Assembly: GCA_946482515.1 (NCBI GenBank)
Contig: CAMLRS010000001.1
Coordinates: 434,001-498,000 of the forward strand
From: an uncultured Flavobacteriales bacterium
Lineage (GTDB): Bacteria > Bacteroidota > Bacteroidia > Flavobacteriales > Crocinitomicaceae
Direction of reading: 5' to 3'
DNA: 64,000 nt
In this document: piece by piece, positions 57,001 through 64,000 of the stretch
How the letters are laid out: the number at the start of each line of letters is the position of its first letter
Position numbering within the stretch: position 1 is the first letter of the stretch
The notes under the pieces: model-generated
Seen by the model: only the letters and a program-made list of their open reading frames with translations
The model's database searches: none
Told to the model about the DNA's origin: nothing
Position numbers and translations under genes: made by a program

Positions 57001-60000
57001 TTCACACGTGTCGAACAAATGCCCTTAACGACTCACGGGAAAATCGATAAAGAGTCGCTGTTGCAGCATTCGGCAGAACAGACGGGAAACAAGTCCCTGA
57101 CCTTGCCGCGAACATCCTCGGAAACCAATCTTGCTGAAATCTGGCGGGAAGTCCTTGGGCTGGATAAGGTCGGCGTATTCACCAGCTTTTTTGAGTACGG
57201 CGGCGATTCCATCCGCGTATTGAAACTGGTGAGTCTGATCCGAAAACAGCTCGGCATCAATATTTCCCTTGGAACGCTCTATGAAAACAGCACCATTGCA
57301 GAGCTGGCAGCCTATATAGAAGGAAATACGGAAGAGCTGGAACACTACCAGGCGAAAAGAGACAACTACGAAACCATGGCCAAAAGAGAGCTGTTCATGC
57401 TGAAGCAGGGCATCCTCAATTCCGGGAAAATTCCGGATAAAGCCAATGTCGAAGACGTTTACCCGATGAGCCCGATAGAGATCGGAATGGTGTACGAATC
57501 ATTGCTTCATAAAGGTGTGTACCACGATCAGATGCTCCATACCCGGTTTTTTGAGGACTTCGATCAGGAGCGTTTTCAGAGAGCATTGCAGCTCATGGTG
57601 GATAAGCATAGCATTCTGCGCACTGGCTTCAATATGACCGATTTCGGTAAAGAAGTGCAATTCGTTTACAAAAACATTGCATTGCCTTTAAGGGTCGCTG
57701 ATCTGACGGCACTTTCCGAAAACGAACAAAGCGATTACATTCATACCTTCCTGCAATCGGAGCTGGAACATTCATTCGATCCTGCTCTCCCGCTCTGGCG
57801 AATGGATGTCTTTTTACTCAAAAAAGATTTTCTGGGCATTGTATTCCAATGCCATCACGCCATTATCGACGGCTGGAGCGATGCTGCCTTTAATACCGAG
57901 CTGAACAACCTGTATTTCACGTTAAAAGAGAACCCGGAATACGTGCCTGAACCGCTGCGATCAAGTTACCGCGACCACGTCATCGAACTGGAAACGGATA
58001 AAAAAGATCCGGCTATCAGTGCCTTTTGGGAAGAGGAATTAAAAGGATATTCCAAGCTCGACCTGTTTACCGAAGAATTGGTAAACGATCCGGGAAGTGT
58101 GGCCCTCAGTCCAACCGAATTCCAGGAGCTCAAAACCTTCGCCGACAGCTTAGGCACAACCGTAAAAAATGTGTCGATCGCTGCTTATCTTCAAACACTG
58201 AACCTGCTGCATCCCGAAACAGATTTGCTGACCGGTTTAGTCACCAATACGCGACCGGGAACAGAAGACAGCGAGCAAATCCTGGGTTGCTTTTTGAATA
58301 CGATCCCGCTTCGCCTGCAATTGGATGATCCCGAAATGTCCGTTCGTGATTTTATCGGCATGCTCGACAACAAGCTGTTGAATCTGAAAAACTTTGAGCG
58401 TCTCAGTCTCATGGACATTGCCGATTTGCATCATTCCGGCAACCGGATGAACAATCCTTTTTTCGACAGCTATTTTAATTATGTGGACTTCCATGTTTAC
58501 GATGGGCTGCAAGGAGAAGCTTCTCCTGAACAGGTGGAAGAGACAGCTGAAGAAGCACAGGAAGAAGGGCCTCGTCAAAGCTCCAAAGTGTTCGCACGCG
58601 GAAACACCTATCTTGATTTCAATGTCGCTCTTACCGGCGGACATTATGCGGCAAGTCTGACACTTTACCGCAAAATGAAATCCGGGCACACCACTTCCAT
58701 GTTCCTGAAAAGCTACAAACAGCTTCTGATGATGATGGTAAGGAACCCGGAGCAGTTACTGTCTAGGACAACCTACCTGTCACCCGAAGAACAACAATTG
58801 CTCCACGAATTCAACAAAACGAATCCTGTTTCTTCAACGGATCAGACAATTATCGGTCTGTTCGAGGAGCAAGTCCTGCGCACACCTGAAACAATTGCAT
58901 TAACGTATAACGGCGAACAGCTCACCTACCGTCAATTGAACGAGCGTTCCAACAGGCTGGCCCATTTTATCCTGGAGGCAAACGGCTTGCAATCCGGTGA
59001 AACGGTCGGAATATACCTGGAACGTTCGGAATGGCTGGTAATCGCCATCCTTGCGGTATTGAAATCCGGTGGGGCCTATGTGCCGCTGGATCCTTCCTAT
59101 CCGGAAGAGCGCAATACCTATATCATGAACGACAGCGCATGCCGCTTTGTCATCGATGCAGATTTGGTTGCGCGATTCTGTGCCGGGCAGGAGTCGTATC
59201 CCGCTGAAAACCCAGGGAAAACCGATCCTGAAGAACTGGCATACATCATTTATACTTCCGGTACGACCGGTGTTCCGAAGGGTGTAGAGATCGTGCACAA
59301 AAGTGTCCGTACATTTATCGGCTGGTGCTTAGATGAATTCGCGCATTCAACCGTCAAAACGGTATTTGGCGTTACTTCGGTTTGTTTCGACCTGTCCATC
59401 TTTGAAATCTTCTACACGCTGAGCTCAGGAAAGGAATTGAAAATCCTTTCCAATGCACTGTCCATTCCCGATGCCTTATCGGGAGAACAGGACGTATTGC
59501 TGAATACCGTGCCGGGAGTGGTGGCTGAATTGCTTCGGACCGGTACGGATCTGAGTGCCGTAAGTGTGCTGAATATGGCCGGCGAGCCCATACCGCAAAA
59601 AGTAGTGGATGCCCTTGACCTGGAGAAAATGGAAGTCCGGAATCTCTACGGGCCGTCGGAAGATACTACGTATAGTACGGTTTACCGTATTACGGATGAC
59701 CGGAAAGTGCTGGTCGGAAAACCTATCTCCGGCACCCGCGTTTACATCCTCGGCAAATACGATGAGCTCTGTCCGGTTGGCGTATTGGGCGAAGTCTGTA
59801 TCGGTGGTGAAGGCCTTTCACGCGGTTACAGAAACAAAGCCTCGCTTACGGCAGAGCGTTTTATCGCAAATCCGTTTGACGATCACCGCCCCATGTACCG
59901 CACCGGCGACCTGGGAATGTGGTTGCCGGATGGAAACATTTACCTGTCGGGACGAAAAGATGACCAAGTGAAAATTCACGGATTCAGAATCGAAACCGGA

Positions 60001-63000
60001 GAAGTGGAAACAGCTATCAACGCTTTTGAAGCCATTGAATCGGCAGTTGTGGTAGCCAAAGAAACAAGCGGTTCGGATAAACGTCTGGTTGCTTATTTCA
60101 AGGCCGGCAAAGCCATCAGTATCCCGGAGCTGAAAGCGCAATTGAAACAGCAATTGCCCGACTACATGATTCCCGGATTTTTTGTACAACTGGATGAAAT
60201 TCCAATGACGCCGAACGGAAAAGTGGACAAGAAAGCACTTCCTTCACCGGACAGTCAATCGGGCTTCTCTTCCAATTATGCAGCTCCTGAGAATGCGATC
60301 GAACAGCAGCTGGCAGGAATATGGCAGGAAATTCTGGGAGTCGAAACGGTAGGTGTTCATGATGATTTTTTTGAACGGGGCGGACATAGCCTGAAAGCCA
60401 TCCGTTTGATCAGCGAATACCACCGCAGGTTTAACATCCGGGTGAATATCAAAGACCTGTTCCTTCATACCACCTTGCGCTCGCATGCTACGCTCTTTGC
60501 AGCACACGCATCAGAATCATACTCGGAAATCCCGGTAATTCCTGAAGCGGACCGGTATGAGCTTTCAGCCGGACAGTACCGTTTATGGATCCTGAGCCAG
60601 TTTGAAGGCGTTTCAGCCAGCTATAACATGCCGTCGATTGTTCCGATGGGACTGGAAATCAACCGGTCGTCATTGGAACAGGCACTCGCCGCTGTGGTGG
60701 CCCGCCATGAGATCTTGCGGACTGTTTTTCTGACAGATGAAGCAGGTCTTCCCTACCAGTCGGTCATCCCTTCGGAGCAGTTTTCCTTTGAGTTAGGTTT
60801 CGAAGATTTCCGGGGAAAACCGGAAGCGTTGAAGAGCTATATCGACACCGATGTGAAACGGGCATTTGACCTTTCAAAAGGCCCCTTGTTCCGCGTGAGC
60901 CTGCTACAGGTTTCCGACGATAACTACCTGTTCTACAGCAATCTTCACCACATCATCAGCGATGGCTGGTCGATGGACGTTCTGGTCCGCGATCTGAAAG
61001 CTTATTATGAGCACATTTCGGAGAATACTTCACCGGAGCTTCCGGAACTCCGGATACAGTACCGCGATTATGCCGCCTGGCAGCAATCAGGAATCGTTTC
61101 AGGGCGTTACGCGCGTTCGCAACGCTACTGGAAAGAACGCCTTTCCGGGGAATTGCCGGTTTTGGTATTTCCGGGATCCGAAAACCGCTCCCAAAGCTCC
61201 GGCCTCAGTGGCAAAAGCTTAATCCTGCAAATCGATGAGGAACTAACATCCGGCCTGAAGCAGCTTTCCCAGCAGCACGGAGGAACCTTGTTCATGGGTC
61301 TTTTATCGGGACTGACTGCTTTGCTTCACCACTACACGGGATCAACGGATGTGATCATCGGTACCGCAGTGGCCGGTCGAACAGATGCGGAATTGTCGGA
61401 CCAGATCGGCTTCTATGTGAATACACTGGGGCTGCGTCAAAACGTTGACAGCGGCGAACAATTTACACAGCTGCTTCGCCGCACGATTTCCGCAACATTG
61501 GAAGATTTCGAGCACCAGGATTACCCGTTCGACCTGTTGGTGGAAGATCTTGACCTGAAACGTGATACCACCCGCAATGCCGTATTTGATGTGATGCTGA
61601 CACTCCAGCATGCAGCCTCTTCCGGGGAATCAACCGGGGCATATGATGCATCGCTGAAAGACGGAGGGACCGCCCTGGCGAAGTTCGACCTCGATTTTAC
61701 GGTCGAGGAACGTGGAAACAGGTTACTGGTTTCCATGGTGTACCGCTCCGATGTGTACCCGGAACCGTTGATGAAACGGTTGTTGGTGCATTACCGCCAG
61801 TTGCTGACTGCCATTGTACATGCTCCGGAGACCCTGATAGGGAAACAGGATTACCTGTTGCAGGAGGAGAAACAGCTGTTGCTGCATACATTTAATAACA
61901 CAGCCGAAACGGCTCCTGTGGATCGGACCATCGTCGGACTTTTTGAAGCACAGGCAGCCCGTACGCCGAATGCTCCTGCCATCAGCTGCGGAGATACGCT
62001 TGTGAGCTATCGTCGTTTGAATGAATTAGCAGACGGTTTTGCCGCCTTCCTGGGAGATCAGTACGCGCTGTCGCCGGATAGCCTGGTCGGAATAAAGCTG
62101 CAACGCTCCGAATGGGTGATTGTTTCCATGCTAGCCGTATTGAAAGCAGGCGCTGCTTACGCACCGATCGATCCATCCTATCCTGCTGAAAGAATTCGTT
62201 TCATAGAGCAGGACAGCGCTTGTGTTACCGTGATCGACCAGCAAACAGTGAACTTGTTCCTGAAGAGCATCGACCGTTTCTCCGGCAGAACATCTGCTGG
62301 AAACACGGATCCGGGAAGCCTGGCTTATGTCATCTATACCTCTGGTTCGACCGGGACGCCGAAAGGGGTGATGATTGAACACGCATCGTTGGCCGACTAT
62401 GCCCTGACTGCTGCAAAAGCATTTGAGCTGGGTGAGAAAGACAAGGTCTTACAGCAAGCTTCCATATCGTTCGATATTTCTGTGGAAGAAATTTACCCGG
62501 CGCTGATTACCGGCGCATGTGTGTGCCTGAATGCGGGCAACAGCTCCGATGTTGAGCTGCTTGCAGATTTCATCGCTTCACAGAAAGTGACTGTCGTGAG
62601 CTTAACCCCACTGCAAATCCAGGAACTGAATAATTATCCGGAAAAGATGAAATCGGTTCGCTTAATAATCAGCGGCGGTGATATCCTGAAACCGAATTAC
62701 GTAGCACATTTGCCGGAACAGGTGATTTTATTCAACACCTATGGTCCGACGGAATCGACGGTCTGTGCAACATATCACCAGGTTCTCCATAAAGAAGACG
62801 TTCAGGTAATCGGAACACCTATTGATGGCAGGACCGTGTACCTGTTGAACGAATCCTTGTCGCTCGTAGCACCGGGAGTCATCGGAGAACTGGCCATTGG
62901 CGGCAGAGGGCTTGCCAGGGGTTATTTGAATCGCCCTGATCTGACCGAAAAACAGTTCATCCAAAACCCTTTTGGCAGCGGCAAACTGTACCGCAGCGGC

Positions 63001-64000
63001 GACCTTGCCCGATGGAATGAAAAAGGGCAACTGGAATTCATTGGCCGAACGGATGATCAGGTGAAAATCCGGGGGTTCAGGATAGAAACCGGTGAGATCG
63101 AACAAACCCTGTCGACCATGGAAGGAATCCGGGAAGCACTTGTCATGGCCGAAACGGGTACCGATGGAACGGACGAATTGGTCGCCTACATTGTCACAAA
63201 TGGAAACCTGACGATGAAAGACATCCGTGCGTTCCTTCAGACGAAATTGCCGTTCTACATGGTACCTGTACACTACGTGGAAATCGAACGGATTCCTTAC
63301 GGCCCGAATGGTAAAGCAGATAAAAAAGCGCTGAAGCAAACGATCGGTGTCAAACTGACCGCAGCTGTCGAATATGTTGCTCCACGGACCGAAATAGAGC
63401 AGGAACTGACCCTCGCCTGGAGCAATGCCCTGGAGCTTTCGCCGGAACAGGTGGGTATAGACGATCATTTCTTCGAGCTGGGAGGGAATTCCATCAAAGC
63501 TGTCAAAGCAACCCGATTGAAATCCCACAGCCTGAGTGTTTCGAAACTGTATCAGTATCCGACCATCCGCGAGCTGGCACAATCGATGGAAGATGCTTCT
63601 GCAAAATTGGTACACCTGTATAAATTCTGCGAAGAAGGAAGGACCAACGTGTTGCTTGTTCCTTATGCCGGCGCTACGGAAGTGGCCTATTATGCATTAG
63701 CCGAAGAGCTGTACACCAGCTATAATGTGTACCTGGTTACGTTCCCTTGGCACAGCCTGACAGGAAACAGCGGTTTCAAATCAGCTGAATGGTTGAGAGC
63801 GCAGATCCTCTCTGAAATCGGGGCGGAAATCAAGGGAGAAATAATGGTGATGGGCGCAAGTGCCGGAACCGGAATGGCGTTAGCACTGGCAACGGCTCTG
63901 GATCAGAAAGGACAGTTATTGGGCTTGATCCAATGCGTCGCAACCTTTGATCCGGCGATGCTGGACCCTAAAAATGCTGACCCATGGCAACCGTATTCCG
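54046..64000 (+). CDS. NRPS7: terminal three-module synthetase with thioesterase, cut by right edge
   Basis: An open frame of 3318 codons from the ATG at 54046 leaves the window without a stop. TubC-like docking domain 1 to about 55. Module 1: C (H-H-I-I-S-D-A at 203, Ala for Gly), A (Y-T-S-G-S-T-G at 668, code DLTKVGEVGK, an Asn code; T-H-G-K instead of N-G-K), T (G-G-D-S, serine 1055). Module 2: an unusual D-L-like C domain (Y-P-M-S-P-I-E-I-G-M; H-H-A-I-I-D-G at 1270) with a glutamate-rich insert near 1489-1512, A (about 1736, code DLFTNALTYK, Ala-like, same as NRPS2 module 1), T (serine 2115). Module 3: C (H-H-I-I-S-D-G at 2301), A (about 2764, code DIESISTVCK, unassigned), T (serine 3149). 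A type I thioesterase begins near residue 3190, with P-Y-A-G-A and nucleophile S3272 in G-A-S-A-G. The thioesterase marks this as the last protein of the line, releasing the product by hydrolysis or cyclisation. Confidence 0.93.
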   Translation, partial: MKELLTELIRNDIHIQLVEDEISVKVPKKGISPELLDKIKTRKPDLIDYLKGLQLNAYERIPVAPEKATYRLSSSQKRLWILSQFEEINLSYNIPVTYVLEDEINPSILEQAFLRVIQRHEILRTVFQETPSGEVVQKIVNVDESGFSVSFEDFSKQADSEEMIDARLAKEMHTPFDLGQGPMIRVLVMKVAASKYILNCVMHHIISDAWSMKIMMRELFQNYAAIAQGHNMEQEPLPIQYKDFAEWQQDGLASMQEQKNYWLDRFTGEIPHLDLRGDKQRPHFKTYNGATVHTHFSEELLHRLKNFGSDAGISLFMKLLAGVKVLLYKYTGKQDIVIGTSISGREHPDLDSQIGFYLNALALRTAFSENDHFEGLLNRIKEVTLGAYQHQSYPFDELVDNLPGGRNMTQSALFDVMVDMAESDNLKPGNAANQSAMASYKGMQTSVGSKYDLSFYFGEKTDGLVVTLEYNTDVFSAEFAVNILKHLEQVLGFLLASPTSELKQAVYLPIEEKNRLVQEFAPGKQSGKSNQTLIERFDHQVESTPEKTALSSNGAMLTYVNLNERANQFAAFLQDTYKVEKGDRVVLNLERSELLIVAMLGILKCGCAYVPVDPAYPQDRIDYIVDNSNAACIVDEDLIAGFRLKRSRYAKTNPAVEIYPEDVAYVIYTSGSTGRPKGVEVEHHSVVNYSNWAIDSYIPESGMKAGLFTSFAFDLTVTTVFAVLLSGGELVVFDNDAALPEILEEYFRPESAFTMIKLTPSHIDAIGTLDLTGGTIRSLVVGGEELTANQVRIIRSIDPEIRIFNEYGPTETTVGVTVSEITTEAAPITIGRPVYNAFAYVLDEQLQPVGIGLEGELYIGGPVVAKGYLNNPALTEERFLADPFQSGGKMYKTGDRARWSFDGELSFFGRKDDQVKINGYRIETGEIDNALTGHPDIEAACTLVKSDHQGIKKLVAYYVAQTEPDVESMRSFLASSLPEYMLPSSFTRVEQMPLTTHGKIDKESLLQHSAEQTGNKSLTLPRTSSETNLAEIWREVLGLDKVGVFTSFFEYGGDSIRVLKLVSLIRKQLGINISLGTLYENSTIAELAAYIEGNTEELEHYQAKRDNYETMAKRELFMLKQGILNSGKIPDKANVEDVYPMSPIEIGMVYESLLHKGVYHDQMLHTRFFEDFDQERFQRALQLMVDKHSILRTGFNMTDFGKEVQFVYKNIALPLRVADLTALSENEQSDYIHTFLQSELEHSFDPALPLWRMDVFLLKKDFLGIVFQCHHAIIDGWSDAAFNTELNNLYFTLKENPEYVPEPLRSSYRDHVIELETDKKDPAISAFWEEELKGYSKLDLFTEELVNDPGSVALSPTEFQELKTFADSLGTTVKNVSIAAYLQTLNLLHPETDLLTGLVTNTRPGTEDSEQILGCFLNTIPLRLQLDDPEMSVRDFIGMLDNKLLNLKNFERLSLMDIADLHHSGNRMNNPFFDSYFNYVDFHVYDGLQGEASPEQVEETAEEAQEEGPRQSSKVFARGNTYLDFNVALTGGHYAASLTLYRKMKSGHTTSMFLKSYKQLLMMMVRNPEQLLSRTTYLSPEEQQLLHEFNKTNPVSSTDQTIIGLFEEQVLRTPETIALTYNGEQLTYRQLNERSNRLAHFILEANGLQSGETVGIYLERSEWLVIAILAVLKSGGAYVPLDPSYPEERNTYIMNDSACRFVIDADLVARFCAGQESYPAENPGKTDPEELAYIIYTSGTTGVPKGVEIVHKSVRTFIGWCLDEFAHSTVKTVFGVTSVCFDLSIFEIFYTLSSGKELKILSNALSIPDALSGEQDVLLNTVPGVVAELLRTGTDLSAVSVLNMAGEPIPQKVVDALDLEKMEVRNLYGPSEDTTYSTVYRITDDRKVLVGKPISGTRVYILGKYDELCPVGVLGEVCIGGEGLSRGYRNKASLTAERFIANPFDDHRPMYRTGDLGMWLPDGNIYLSGRKDDQVKIHGFRIETGEVETAINAFEAIESAVVVAKETSGSDKRLVAYFKAGKAISIPELKAQLKQQLPDYMIPGFFVQLDEIPMTPNGKVDKKALPSPDSQSGFSSNYAAPENAIEQQLAGIWQEILGVETVGVHDDFFERGGHSLKAIRLISEYHRRFNIRVNIKDLFLHTTLRSHATLFAAHASESYSEIPVIPEADRYELSAGQYRLWILSQFEGVSASYNMPSIVPMGLEINRSSLEQALAAVVARHEILRTVFLTDEAGLPYQSVIPSEQFSFELGFEDFRGKPEALKSYIDTDVKRAFDLSKGPLFRVSLLQVSDDNYLFYSNLHHIISDGWSMDVLVRDLKAYYEHISENTSPELPELRIQYRDYAAWQQSGIVSGRYARSQRYWKERLSGELPVLVFPGSENRSQSSGLSGKSLILQIDEELTSGLKQLSQQHGGTLFMGLLSGLTALLHHYTGSTDVIIGTAVAGRTDAELSDQIGFYVNTLGLRQNVDSGEQFTQLLRRTISATLEDFEHQDYPFDLLVEDLDLKRDTTRNAVFDVMLTLQHAASSGESTGAYDASLKDGGTALAKFDLDFTVEERGNRLLVSMVYRSDVYPEPLMKRLLVHYRQLLTAIVHAPETLIGKQDYLLQEEKQLLLHTFNNTAETAPVDRTIVGLFEAQAARTPNAPAISCGDTLVSYRRLNELADGFAAFLGDQYALSPDSLVGIKLQRSEWVIVSMLAVLKAGAAYAPIDPSYPAERIRFIEQDSACVTVIDQQTVNLFLKSIDRFSGRTSAGNTDPGSLAYVIYTSGSTGTPKGVMIEHASLADYALTAAKAFELGEKDKVLQQASISFDISVEEIYPALITGACVCLNAGNSSDVELLADFIASQKVTVVSLTPLQIQELNNYPEKMKSVRLIISGGDILKPNYVAHLPEQVILFNTYGPTESTVCATYHQVLHKEDVQVIGTPIDGRTVYLLNESLSLVAPGVIGELAIGGRGLARGYLNRPDLTEKQFIQNPFGSGKLYRSGDLARWNEKGQLEFIGRTDDQVKIRGFRIETGEIEQTLSTMEGIREALVMAETGTDGTDELVAYIVTNGNLTMKDIRAFLQTKLPFYMVPVHYVEIERIPYGPNGKADKKALKQTIGVKLTAAVEYVAPRTEIEQELTLAWSNALELSPEQVGIDDHFFELGGNSIKAVKATRLKSHSLSVSKLYQYPTIRELAQSMEDASAKLVHLYKFCEEGRTNVLLVPYAGATEVAYYALAEELYTSYNVYLVTFPWHSLTGNSGFKSAEWLRAQILSEIGAEIKGEIMVMGASAGTGMALALATALDQKGQLLGLIQCVATFDPAMLDPKNADPWQPYS

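Noticed and set aside
62728..63615. Minus-strand open frame (295 codons) inside NRPS7
   Set aside because: Antisense to intact adenylation and carrier motifs, with no family signature or promoter. Treated as a shadow.
1..64000. CRISPR array, tRNA, rRNA or prophage genes
   Set aside because: No regularly spaced short repeats, no cloverleaf-like or rRNA-like sequence and no phage genes were noticed. Nearly all the sequence is accounted for by coding regions.

Overview
The window is almost entirely one very large non-ribosomal peptide/polyketide gene cluster. Thirteen plus-strand genes run head to tail from about 1.96 kb to beyond the right edge. Gaps between them are at most about 60 nt and two junctions overlap, so they look like one transcription unit. 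Composition is close to half G+C by eye and Shine-Dalgarno sequences are mostly weak or absent. Together with the AT-rich intergenic DNA and the gene families present, this suggests a Bacteroidota bacterium (for example a Chitinophaga-like or Flavobacteriales genus). That assignment is an inference, because the window holds no rRNA or other phylogenetic marker.

Layout. Positions 1-1498 carry two minus-strand genes: the start of a small two-helix membrane protein cut by the left edge, and a luciferase-like flavin monooxygenase. Positions 1499-1963 are a 465-bp divergent intergenic region with several inverted repeats and the only strong ribosome binding site I found. The cluster follows: CmlA-type diiron hydroxylase 1; NRPS1 (C-A-T); NRPS2 (C-A-T-E, C-A-T, C-A-T); CmlA-type hydroxylase 2; NRPS3 (three C-A-T); a phytanoyl-CoA dioxygenase-family hydroxylase; NRPS4 (two C-A-T); PKS1 (KS-AT-KR-ACP); NRPS5 (C-A-T); PKS2 (KS-AT-KR-ACP); NRPS6 (C-A-T); an O-carbamoyltransferase of the NodU/CmcH/TobZ family; and NRPS7 (three C-A-T plus a terminal thioesterase cut by the right edge).

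Read collinearly, the line has 14 amino-acid modules and 2 ketoreducing malonate-type modules and ends in a thioesterase. Eye-extracted ten-residue adenylation codes (GrsA numbering) in order are: DASAIGQIVK; DLFTNALTYK (Ala-like, followed by an epimerase); DASAIGQIVK; DAGAIGQVVK; DAFWVGGTFK (Val); DAHSITHVVK; DPRAMSMMVK; VGWEITTDVK (no Asp235); DGTKIVHIGK (Asx-like); [PKS1]; DITQITAVFK; [PKS2]; DVLYITGVCK; DLTKVGEVGK (Asn); DLFTNALTYK (Ala-like); DIESISTVCK. Many of these match no signature I know. The product is probably a hydroxylated, carbamoylated hexadeca-unit peptide with two statine-like units.

Three structural points stand out. First, NRPS1 and NRPS2 share an 874-bp stretch with no mismatch that covers the core of an adenylation domain. 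Second, there appears to be a readable docking code: every NRPS begins with a TubC-type beta-hairpin docking domain, and proteins that precede an NRPS end in a short acidic/beta-strand tail, whereas proteins that precede a PKS end in a different helical-looking tail. Third, the first module of NRPS4 has an adenylation domain without the amino-group-binding aspartate. No MbtH-like protein, phosphopantetheinyl transferase, exporter, regulator or dedicated loading module is visible; they would have to lie outside the window.
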